A stretch of 64,000 nt of DNA, taken from JAQBGV01 sp032128395. Lineage in GTDB: Bacteria > Planctomycetota > UBA8108 > UBA1146. Within the stretch, counting starts at the first letter, position 1; every line of letters begins with the position of its first letter. Location: NCBI GenBank assembly GCA_032128395.1, contig JAQBGV010000152.1, positions 1 to 64,000 of the forward strand. The letters run 5' to 3'. The notes below the pieces were generated by a model. It had not been told where the DNA came from. It did no database searches and worked only from the letters and a program-made list of their open reading frames with translations. Of this stretch, positions 38,024 through 46,852 are shown in pieces. Made by a program: the position numbers and the translations under genes.

Positions 38024-38366
38024 GGATCACACTCCTCGGTTCACAGAGAAGATGAGCGAAGAACTCGCGAGGGCTCCACTGAGGTCCAGACCCACGGACC
38101 GGCCCGATTCTACCCACCGAGTGGGGCTCGGCCATTTCCGATGACGACCAACCCCCCACATCTTTCTGCCCCCCACGCTTCTCGGGCGAAAGCGTTACCA
38201 CACGCGGTGTCACGCAATGTGACTCATGTCACCGCTTGCAAGACAAGATAGTCATGAGCGGGGTTGGAGCTTGGGGGACCCCCTGGCGGTGGCTACACTG
38301 GTCGCGAGCCTAGTCTCTGGGGGCTGATTCCATCGAACCCTACTCCCCATGCGAAAGGTGGCGAGA
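38024..38366. other. Divergent promoter region between two secreted-protein genes
   Basis: No gene is seen. The region serves the GTG at 38023 (minus) and the ATG at 38367 (plus) and contains nested inverted repeats at 38204-38235. No confident -35/-10 elements were identified. Confidence 0.5.
38204..38235. promoter_or_regulatory. Nested inverted repeats, possible operator
   Basis: Three GTCAC-type half-sites alternate in orientation: GTCAC 38209-38213, GTGAC 38219-38223 and GTCAC 38228-38232. They are framed by GCGGTG 38204-38209 and CACCGC 38230-38235. Location in a divergent intergenic region suggests a regulator site; no regulator is assigned. Confidence 0.35.
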
Positions 38367-39554
38367 ATGCGCTCCTCGTCTGCCCGGATTCCCGTCGGCT
38401 TCCTCGTGACCCTCACGTACCTCTTCGCCGGATCGGTCCCGGCGTTCGCGAGTGCGCACACGTGGCGGATCAACGAACTCTTCAGCAATGCCGACGGCAC
38501 GATCCAGTTCATCGAAGTCAAGGAGTGCTGCGGGTCCCCGAACGAGATTCTCTTGGGGGGCAAGGATGTAGAGAGCACCGCCACGGGGAACATTTTCGTC
38601 TTCCCGGCAAACCTCGCGCTCGGGACGACCGCGAACAAGCATATCCTGCTCGCGACGGCTGGGTTCGCCGCGCTCCCCGGCGCACCGACGCCGGATCACA
38701 TCATCCCGGACAACTTCTTCGACCAGAGTGCGGATTCGGTCACGTACTACGTCTACGACACGATGACCTTCGCGGCCGGGGTCTACCCCCTCGACGGGGT
38801 CAGTTCCCTGCAAGACACTCCGGCGGGCTTCACGGTCGGCCCCAACTCCCCGACCAACTGCAGCGGCGCCACCGGGAGCGTCGATGCCGGCGGCGGACCC
38901 CCGACGGTCACGGTGACCTTTGACCTCTCTACGAGCTCGGTAGGGGAGCTGGACACCACCCACCAGGTCACGATTCACATGGACACGAGCGGGGGAGCGA
39001 CGACCGAGGCGATCGTCGCCGACCTGAGCGACGGGCTGCTCGGGAGCGCCACCAGCGGATCGGACTACGCGGCGTTCCCCGCGCAGACGGTCACCTTCCC
39101 CATCGGCTCGGTGGATGGAGACGTTCAGTCGGTGGGAGTGGACATCCTCGACGACGCGGTGAGCGAGGGGGACGAGACGATCGTCCTCGCGCTCGATGCG
39201 GTCAGCGGAGCGGGAGCGACCCTCGGGGCGGTGACCAGTCACGCGGTGACCATCATCGACAACGAGCCGCCGCCGCCGGTCGGGGAATTCGTGCGCGGAG
39301 ATGCGAACCAAGATGGCCAGCTCAACATCGGGGATCCGATTCGAATCCTGAATGCTCTCTTTGGCGGGCAGCCGACCACCTGCGAGCAAACGCTGGATGC
39401 CAACGACGACGAACTGTCGAACATCGCCGATCCGGTGTTCGTGCTGGCCTACCTCTTCACCATGGGCCCATCGCCACAGGCGCCATTCCCGGCGTGCGGC
39501 AGTGACCCTTCCGCGGGCGCCCTGAGTTGCGTCTCCAACCTCTTCTGTCCCTGA
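38367..39554 (+). CDS. Secreted Calx-beta protein with dockerin-like C-terminus
   Basis: 395 residues from the ATG at 38367, five bases after AGGTGG; the ATG at 38349 has no ribosome site. The signal peptide ends near AFASA. Residues about 25-160 are an unassigned domain with paired Cys (KECCGSPNEI). Residues about 180-300 are a Calx-beta domain (TSVGELDTTHQVTI motif region, DDAVSEGDETIVLAL). The end is the dockerin-like pair (NQDGQLNIGDPI; NDDELSNIADPV) and CGSDPSAGALSC...FCP. Calx-beta domains bind Ca and are adhesive. Confidence 0.85.
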   Translation: MRSSSARIPVGFLVTLTYLFAGSVPAFASAHTWRINELFSNADGTIQFIEVKECCGSPNEILLGGKDVESTATGNIFVFPANLALGTTANKHILLATAGFAALPGAPTPDHIIPDNFFDQSADSVTYYVYDTMTFAAGVYPLDGVSSLQDTPAGFTVGPNSPTNCSGATGSVDAGGGPPTVTVTFDLSTSSVGELDTTHQVTIHMDTSGGATTEAIVADLSDGLLGSATSGSDYAAFPAQTVTFPIGSVDGDVQSVGVDILDDAVSEGDETIVLALDAVSGAGATLGAVTSHAVTIIDNEPPPPVGEFVRGDANQDGQLNIGDPIRILNALFGGQPTTCEQTLDANDDELSNIADPVFVLAYLFTMGPSPQAPFPACGSDPSAGALSCVSNLFCP

Positions 39555-39580
39555 GACTCGAAACAGCGAGCGCTCGTTCC

Positions 39581-39611
39581 ACCGCGGTCCCCTCGACGGG
39601 GGGGCCGCGGT
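39581..39611. terminator. Hairpin between convergent secreted-protein genes
   Basis: ACCGCGGTCCCC pairs with GGGGGGCCGCGGT around TCGAC, 26 bases after the plus-strand stop. It is GC-rich with only a short T-containing tail and could serve both convergent genes. Confidence 0.55.
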
Positions 39612-39691
39612 GTTCTGGTTCGCTCGGTTCCGTACACTTGCGAGGGCTGCCGAGGAGGTCCACCTCCGCGCGCGGCATCCGCGCGTTGCGT

Positions 39692-41518
39692 CTACGGGCA
39701 GGGAACCGAAGGCTCCAGACAGGAGAGCGCTCCCGGGGTCTGGTCGAGTCCGCACCGAGTGTTGGGGAGCGGGACCGTGGTCGTTCCGAAACCGAAGAGA
39801 GCGAACAGCACGCCGAGCGGATCCCCGATCGTCACCTGTTCGTCGTCGTCCGTGTCCATCGCGAGGAGACAGGGCGCGCTCCCTCCGAGGAACATGTACT
39901 GAAGCATGGAGATCGGGTCGCCGATGGCGAGCGTTCCGTCCATGTTCGCGTCGCCGCGGCGGAAGAAGCCTCGGTTCACGATCAACCCCGGGACCGCGAA
40001 GGTCTCCCCGTTCGTCGACAGCGCGATGTTCTCGAGACGGATCCGATCCCCGATCGACCAGCCGAGCGTGGTCGTGCGGGCGACGACTCCGTCGAGCACC
40101 TCGAGCGGCACCGAGGCGGTGAACGGGATGTCGTTGCGCACTCCAGAGAGTTCGAGAGATCCCGGTCCAGTGACCGGCATTCCATCGGCACCGCGCACTC
40201 CCTCGACCCAGAGATCGAGATCGCCTCCCAGCTCGCCCTGGATCGAGAGCCGGGCCGTGTCGAAGTGTGTGAGGGCCGCGCTGGAGTCACCGACGAACGA
40301 GGCTTCGATCTCCTGGCTGTAGTCGAAGAGGACCAGACCGGGGATTGCGAACACCGATCCGCCGCTGTCGAGAACCTGCGTGGTCCACAGCACGGGTTCC
40401 AGCCGTGTCCCAGGGTCGAGCCCCAGACCGAACTCGAGGGTCGCGAAGCCCCCCGCGATCGTGAAGGGGAGGATCACGGTGGAGAGCACGCCGTCGATCC
40501 GGGTGGTGAGCAATAGCGTGGCGGTTTCGCCATCGACGATGGTAGGACCGTTCCTCACCCCGCTCAGCAAGAAGTGCACCTCGCCGGTCTCATCGTTCTC
40601 GAACTCGATCCGGCTGTTCAACTCGTCGATCGTCCAGTCCCCCGCGTCCGCATCCTCGAGGAGCCCCACACTCATCTGTCGGGCGACCGGTGCGCCGTGT
40701 GCGACACCCTCGCGAACGATGACACCGGGTACCGCGAACACTTGACCGATCGGCCCCTCGAGCTGCACGCTGAGAATCTCGACCTGATCCCCGTAGTCCC
40801 AGTAGAGCTCGATTTCCTCGTCGAATTCGCCGTCATCGAACTCGAACAGGTGCTCGATGACTTCGGTCGCGCCGTTCCGCCGGATCACGATCCGCAGGAG
40901 CCCCGGCACTCCGTCGACCTCGGAGCCGCCGAACTTGACGTCCTCGCCGCGCGCCCGGATCTCTCCGTCCTCTCGAATCTCGACGCGCCCCTTTTCCTCG
41001 AGGGTGTACCCGCCCGGCTGGGAAAGTGTGGTGACGAGCGAGGAACGAAAACGACAGGAATCGTCATCATTCGACACTACGCCGGGAACTGCGAAGATCT
41101 CCCCGAATGCGTCGGCGACGTAGGTGGTGACGATCTCGAGTACGGAGCCCTTGGGGAGACCGAGAGAGAAGTGGAAGTCGACCGCGCCGTTGACGAGATC
41201 GAAGAGGAAGGTCTGGTTGTACGAAGCACCATCGAGGAAGCCGACCAGCGTAAACTGCAGTCCGGAGAAAGTGACCAACAGTCCGTTCAATCGGACGTCC
41301 TCGAGCTCGATCTCGACGAGTCCCCCGTCGTCGCTCTCGATCTCGATCTCGTTGTCGTCGCAGTCCCCGCTGATCGTGTAGTCCCCCCCGTCGAAGTCTT
41401 CGATCAGGGTGGCGCGGTACCGCTTGGCCCGAGGCTCGTCGTCGTCGTCATCCCCCCACACGATGGGGGCGGGCAGCAGGACCGAAAGCGCCAGGATCAG
41501 AAGGGTGTAGCGATTCAT
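39692..41518 (-). CDS. Secreted repeat protein with dockerin-like C-terminus
   Basis: 608 residues with GAGGAG before the ATG. The signal peptide ends near PIVWG and is followed by an acidic DDDDDE stretch. Four beta-rich repeats of roughly 120-130 residues each end in FAVPG or FAIPG (GEIFAVPGVV; GQVFAVPGVI; GSVFAIPGLV; GETFAVPGLI). The C-terminal module has NMDGTLAIGDPI, DDDEQVTIGDPL and CGLDQTPGALSC...PCP. The repeats match no family I recognise. It is probably a surface or extracellular structural protein. Confidence 0.82.
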   Translation of the reverse strand: MNRYTLLILALSVLLPAPIVWGDDDDDEPRAKRYRATLIEDFDGGDYTISGDCDDNEIEIESDDGGLVEIELEDVRLNGLLVTFSGLQFTLVGFLDGASYNQTFLFDLVNGAVDFHFSLGLPKGSVLEIVTTYVADAFGEIFAVPGVVSNDDDSCRFRSSLVTTLSQPGGYTLEEKGRVEIREDGEIRARGEDVKFGGSEVDGVPGLLRIVIRRNGATEVIEHLFEFDDGEFDEEIELYWDYGDQVEILSVQLEGPIGQVFAVPGVIVREGVAHGAPVARQMSVGLLEDADAGDWTIDELNSRIEFENDETGEVHFLLSGVRNGPTIVDGETATLLLTTRIDGVLSTVILPFTIAGGFATLEFGLGLDPGTRLEPVLWTTQVLDSGGSVFAIPGLVLFDYSQEIEASFVGDSSAALTHFDTARLSIQGELGGDLDLWVEGVRGADGMPVTGPGSLELSGVRNDIPFTASVPLEVLDGVVARTTTLGWSIGDRIRLENIALSTNGETFAVPGLIVNRGFFRRGDANMDGTLAIGDPISMLQYMFLGGSAPCLLAMDTDDDEQVTIGDPLGVLFALFGFGTTTVPLPNTRCGLDQTPGALSCLEPSVPCP

Positions 41519-41671
41519 CGATCACTCCTCACGATTTTGGATAACGATTCCGGCCTCGGCGACGCGTGCGCACGGGAGCGATCAGAATACACGAGAGAAG
41601 GGCAAGTCGTCAGAGACCGGAGCGCGCGGAAGTCCGAAGGAACGACTGGCAGGATAGTCAGCTCCCGAGCC

Positions 41672-43624
41672 TCAGACCAGCTCCGCGTCGGTCCGGATCG
41701 CGACCAGGCTCGTGCCCGGGTGAGCGAAGGCGCGTTCGAGCGCGGCAGGGAGCTCCTCCGCCGTCTCCACCCGGATGCCGAGGGCGCCGCAGAGTTCCGC
41801 GTAGGCGGCGAAGTCCGGATTTCGCAGCGACGTCTGCCAGACATCGAAGGAACCCGAGCGCTGTTCCTTCGAGATCTTCCCGAGCTCGCTGTTGTCGAGC
41901 AGGACGTGGGTGATGTCCATCCCGTATTTCACGGCGGTCGTGACCTCCCCGAGATACTGGCCGAAGCCTCCGTCCCCGGAGACCGAGACCACCTTCCGCC
42001 CTCGGAATCGCGGGTCGTCCTCCTGCGTCGCGGCCCAGGCTCCGAGCGCAGCGGGGAAGGCGAAGCCGATCGATCCGAGGTACCCCGACATCAGGATCGA
42101 CTGACGCGCGCACTCGAAGTATCGGCCGAAGCTATAGGTGTTGTTGCCGACGTCGACCGGGATGATCGCATCGGCGGGGCAGAGGTCGGTGAGCGCGCCG
42201 AACACCGCGGCGGAATTGACACCTCGACCGCGGTCATCGCGGCGGCGACGTTCCTTCTCGGCGCGCCAGATCTTCCACCGCGCGGCGACGTCTTCGCGTT
42301 GACTCTCCGCGGAGTGCGTTCCTGCGAGACGTTCGCTGAGCGCGGCGACCGTGACCCCGATCTCGCCCCACACCGGAACCGCGACGGGGTGAAACTTCCC
42401 GAGTGCCATCGGATCGAAGTCGACCTGGACGATCGGGCGCTTCGGCGTGATTCCGGTGTGGTTCGAGAAACTCGCACCGAACACGACCAAAGTGTCCGAC
42501 TCGTTCATCAGCCAACTCGCGATCGGCGTGCCGCTGCGACCGAGCACTCCCCCGGCGAGGGGGTCGGTGTCGGAGATCAGACCCTTCCCCTTGAAGGTGG
42601 TGACCACCGGCGCCCCGAGCAACGCCGCCAAGGCGCCGATCGCATCCATGTCGAAGCGAGCTCCGTGGCCGACGATGATGACCGGCCGTTTCGCCTTCCG
42701 GATCAGATCCACCGCGGCAGTGAGGGATTCCTCGGGAGGATGGATCCGGCGTTCGGCGACCCGACCGACGGGGCTCCCCGCCTTCGCGGTCGGCGCGGGC
42801 ATCGCCTGGACCTCGTCGGGGAAGATCAGGTGCGAGACGCCCCGTTCGATGATCGCGGTCTTGAGCGCGAGATTCACGAGCTCCGCGTGGCGGCTCGTCG
42901 GCAGAACGGTCTGGGTCCAGCGCGCGACCTTGCCGAACGCCGCGGCCAGATCGATCTCCTGAAAGGCGCCGGGTCCGAGAACCTGCGTGTCGACTTGCCC
43001 GGTCAGTGCGAGCACCGGCGCGCGATCGACGTTGGCATCCCACAGTCCGGTGAGCAGGTTCGTGGCGCCGGGGCCCGCGATCGAGAGGCAAGCGGCCGGA
43101 CGCCCGGTCAGCTTTCCGTAGGCGCTGCAGGCGAAGCTCGCGGCACCTTCGTGGCGGATACCGTAGTAGGTGAGTTCCCCGGCTTCCTCCCGCCTGCGGA
43201 TGGCGTCGGCGAGACCGAGGTTCGAGTGACCGACCATCCCGAAGACGTGCCGAATCCCCCAGGCGGTCATCGTCTCGGCCATCACATCGGTGACGGTGCG
43301 TTCGTGCGGGGTCTCCTCCGGGAGTGACACGTAGATCCCGTCGTCGCGCTCCTCGACCGGGAAGGTCTCGATTCCGTCGTCGAATCCGGGTGCCTTGCCG
43401 GTGATCGGGTGATAGTCCCACCCGTGCCAGGGACACCGGAGGAGCCCGTTCTCGATCGAGCCCTCACCGAGCGGCCCACCCTGGTGCGGACACCGATTGA
43501 TCTGTCCAGAGAAGCGCGTCATGCAGAGCGTGCGCAGTCCGCAAGGGACCGACTTCACCCGCCCTTCGGGCAGCTCGTCCTTCCCGAGTACTCTTCGCCA
43601 GGTTCGCCGTCCGGCGTCGCTCAC
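41672..43624 (-). CDS. Rieske domain fused to thiamine-diphosphate enzyme (pyruvate oxidase/acetolactate synthase-like)
   Basis: 650 residues from the GTG at 43624 with AGGGGG upstream. Residues about 10-100 are a Rieske [2Fe-2S] domain with CPHQGGPL (Cys45, His47) and CPWHGWDY (Cys64, His67). From about 108 on is a full ThDP-dependent enzyme: PYR domain with RHEGAASFACSAYGKLTG, central domain, and PP domain with VSGDGGFGQYLGE...LLDNSELG as the ThDP/Mg site. Cytoplasmic, no signal. The fused ferredoxin could accept electrons from 2-oxoacid decarboxylation. The substrate is unknown, and I do not know a characterised enzyme with this architecture. Confidence 0.88.
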   Translation of the reverse strand: MSDAGRRTWRRVLGKDELPEGRVKSVPCGLRTLCMTRFSGQINRCPHQGGPLGEGSIENGLLRCPWHGWDYHPITGKAPGFDDGIETFPVEERDDGIYVSLPEETPHERTVTDVMAETMTAWGIRHVFGMVGHSNLGLADAIRRREEAGELTYYGIRHEGAASFACSAYGKLTGRPAACLSIAGPGATNLLTGLWDANVDRAPVLALTGQVDTQVLGPGAFQEIDLAAAFGKVARWTQTVLPTSRHAELVNLALKTAIIERGVSHLIFPDEVQAMPAPTAKAGSPVGRVAERRIHPPEESLTAAVDLIRKAKRPVIIVGHGARFDMDAIGALAALLGAPVVTTFKGKGLISDTDPLAGGVLGRSGTPIASWLMNESDTLVVFGASFSNHTGITPKRPIVQVDFDPMALGKFHPVAVPVWGEIGVTVAALSERLAGTHSAESQREDVAARWKIWRAEKERRRRDDRGRGVNSAAVFGALTDLCPADAIIPVDVGNNTYSFGRYFECARQSILMSGYLGSIGFAFPAALGAWAATQEDDPRFRGRKVVSVSGDGGFGQYLGEVTTAVKYGMDITHVLLDNSELGKISKEQRSGSFDVWQTSLRNPDFAAYAELCGALGIRVETAEELPAALERAFAHPGTSLVAIRTDAELV

Positions 43625-43730
43625 CGATCCCCCTGCGGTTCGGGTGTCCCGGGGCAGCAGCGGTCGCTCTCCGAGCGGCCGAAGGTCCGCTGCAGAGTAG
43701 GGATGGGGGAGCCGAAACGGAAGCGAGTTC

Positions 43731-46591
43731 TCAGAAGGTGAGTTCGAAGGCGCCGGAGTGCTCACCGACGACGAGTTCGTGTTCGACGCCGCCACAAGAG
43801 ACCAGATAGCGCCCCGCAGGGACCTCGGCGGTGATCTCGCCGTAACGATCGGAGCGGAGCTGTTGCTCTCCGTGCAATTCCGGATCGGTGGCCCGAATGG
43901 TCACGATCGCTCGGGCGAGCGGCGCGCCGTCGCTCCGCAGGCGGAGTCGCAGTGGCAGATCGGGGCGAAGCTGATCACGACCGCCCGGTTCGGCTCCCCG
44001 GAGAATCGAAGGGATTGTGAGAAGGGGCGATCCGCGACGCTCACGGTCAGTTCGAGTTCCCCCGTCGAGACGACCCAGCGCTCCGTCGACCATCCCCGCG
44101 GATCGAATTCGCCGAGTCGGTGGGTGCCGGAGAGCCCCATCGCGATCGAGCGCCTCCGAACCTGCGCCCAGGCGGGTGAGAGATGAGCCCGGTACGCCGC
44201 ACCTGCGGAGGACTCCCCACGAATCTCCACCTCGGCCTCGAAGGTGATGGATGGACCCCAGTCGAGACGCGCGATCCCCGCGTCGATCGTCACCGAACGA
44301 TGTTCGAGGCGATCTCCGCGCACCGCCCACAATTCCGCCGGTCCCGGGGGCAAGTGGGACCACTCGACCCACCCCGACGGCCAGACGGAGGAGGGTCGAT
44401 CGAGTCCTCCCTGGGGTCGCAATTCGATGGGGGTGTCAGGATCCAGTCCGGTGACGACGAGGCCGCCTGTGGGGAGACTCCAGGGGATGGAGTTGGGACC
44501 CGAAACGACATCGATCGAGCGCTCCTGTTGCAGAACCGCTCCGAGTCGCAGGGCGAGTCGATGGGGACCGGTCGGCACGCCGTCGAAGCGGAATCCGAAG
44601 GGAGTCGACGCCGCCACGGCGATCGTCTCGCCCCCCTCGTCGACGAGGAGCAGGGTGGCGCCCTCCACCGCGGAGAGTGGCTCGATCGCGACCTCGACGG
44701 TGCTCATCCCCGAGGGGTCGAGATCGAGCGTGGTCTCCTCACCGGAGTGGAGTTGCACCCGGTACGCGCGGAATTCGCTCTCCTTGGATTCGACCAGCGA
44801 CGGATTCGGGCCGGGGACGATGATCGAGAGCCTCTGGACGAGTGCGCGCCCCTCCACCGAAAGCTCTCCCAGCAATTCCGGCGCGCTCCTCTGGACCACG
44901 CCGTGACCCGCGGCGAGACCCCGCAGGATCGTGGTGGACTCCCCTTCTGGAAACTCGATCGATCGCGCTCCGGTGGCGGTCTCGAGGGTGAGGGACTCCG
45001 GTCCTAGGTCCGCGCCACTCCGCTCGATCCGAAGTGTGGCTTCTCGATCGAGTGAGACGATGAACGGATCCTCGGCTTCGAGGTCGACCGAAGAGAGGGA
45101 GAATTCGCCCCACCCTTCCGCGGTCACCCGCAGGGAGTGTCGACCTCCCGGTCGCACGATCACGATCGCTTCTCCACGCTCGTCGGAGAGGTTCGGCGCG
45201 ACCGCCTCGAAGCGCGAGATCATGCCGAAGGCCACCGGAGGAGAGGAGACGTCCGTGAGCCAATTCTCGACGATGGGGCTGTCCGGTGCACTCCGGGTCT
45301 CTCCCACCGCGACCATCGCACCGGCGACCGGCCGGCCGCTCCCATCCTCGAGCACGAGGATGGTGATCGGGATCCCAGAATCGAGGATCACCACGATCGG
45401 GTCGACGCTGCCGCCCCCGATCGAGGCCTGCGTCGACAGGTAGTCGGGGTGGAACACGCTGAGCATCTCGGTGCGGGTGGTGAGCGGTAGGACCGCCCGC
45501 CCCTCGAAGTCCGTGGTGACCGTCTCCGGGGAAACGTCGGAGAATTCGACCTCGACCGCGGCGGTCAGTTTTACCGAGGAGCTCATCGCGATCCGATGGG
45601 CGGTGAAGCCCGATTCATCGGTCGAGACGAGGAACGTGGTGTGGAGCGGGACGATGCGCGCTCCGCCGACCGGCTCCCCGCGTTCGTTCCGAACCAAGAC
45701 CTCGCGACCAGCGGCCTTTGCTGCGGGTGGCTCGGCGACGGTGGGAGGGCCGGCGCTCTCCGGTGGAGAACTCGTCGTCGCATGGGGGGCATCGTTCTTC
45801 GCCGCCCCGGGTGTCATCGACTCCTCGACGACCGGAGGTTCCTCGACGGGCCCGGGGGGGGCGTCGGGAATCGAGTCGACCGTGAACCAGATCGCGATCC
45901 CGACGACCGACAAGAGCGGAACCCAAGCGAGCGAACCGAAGAACGCACCCGCACCACTCGCGGCGGGGATCGCCGCGGTTCCCTCGAGCGGTCCCTCCGC
46001 GGCCGACGCCGAAGTCCCGATCGCGGTCAGGGGGAGGAGCAGCCACAACAGGCTCTGGCGCCACTTCGCTCTCCCCCCTTCCTCGCGATCGAGGCGCAAC
46101 CTCAGCCGCTCCAGTCCGCGCTGCAGGTGCGTCTTCACGGTGGCGACGGGACGACCGGTGAGCTCCGCGATCTCGGTGGGGGTGAGGCTCTCCATGTAGC
46201 GAAGGATCAAGATCCCGCGGTACGGCTCCTCGAGGTCGAGCACCGCCTGGGCGATGCGCTGCCGGAGTTCCGCGCGCCCGAACGCTTCTTCGATGGTGTC
46301 GAACCCGGGGTGGCCGGTGCCTCGCTCGGTCGCGATGGCGCGCTCGCGCCGGGTGCGGCGGGAGGACTCGCGGTAGTGGACCCGTGCGAGATTGCGGACG
46401 ACGCCGCGGAACCAGCTGCGGATATCCTGGCGGAGGCGCGGGGGGCGTTTGAGGGCGGCGAGGATCGCCTCCTGCGAGAGGTCCTCGGCGAGCTCGGGGT
46501 CGTTGACCAGAGCGAGGGCCACCCCGCGCACGAACTCGAGGTGCTGCGTCAACTCCTGCGGGCTCGGCGTGCGGCCCTGGTCGGCGGGCAT
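43731..46591 (-). CDS. ECF sigma factor fused to membrane segments and carboxypeptidase-regulatory-like domains, frameshifted near C-terminus
   Basis: The start is the ATG at 46591 with GGAGAGGA six bases upstream. Region 2 spans about 20-75 (DPELAEDLSQEAILAAL) and region 4 about 110-165 (LEEPYRGILILRYMESLTPT; RPVATVKTHLQRGL). Hydrophobic segments at about 180-192 (the first ends in an AxA-like TSASA) and 218-238 are followed by some 700 residues of beta domains of the carboxypeptidase-regulatory type. Frame is lost at about 43962-43965, where four G (top strand) would need to be five. The other frame continues with PDLPLRLRLRSDGAPLARA to a natural end at 43731. It is divergent from the related surface protein at 46853. 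Confidence 0.85.
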
Positions 46592-46742
46592 CGAGGGTCC
46601 TCTCCAAACGGACCGGGTCGTTCTACCTAGTGACCGCGGAACCGCGCGAGGACTCATCGAAACGTCGAGAATGCCCGGAGTCCAGCTGTCCGTCGAAGGA
46701 GTGCTATCGATCCCTCCGTGAAGGAGAGGACGGCAAGCACTC

Positions 46743-46767
46743 GGAACCGACCCCACCCCGCTGAGTC
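46743..46767 (+). promoter_or_regulatory. Candidate ECF-type promoter for the surface protein
   Basis: GGAACC and GTC are separated by 16 bases, matching the usual ECF pattern (GGAAC, 16-17 bases, GTC), and lie 86 bases before the ATG at 46853. The divergent gene encodes an ECF sigma, so recognition by it is plausible but untested. Confidence 0.35.
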
Positions 46768-46852
46768 CCCGAGTACAACGACGGCAACATCGATCCGGTA
46801 GTCCCCTCGTCCGGCCCCCGCAGCCGGAGTGTCCACTCGAAGGAGTGTCCGA

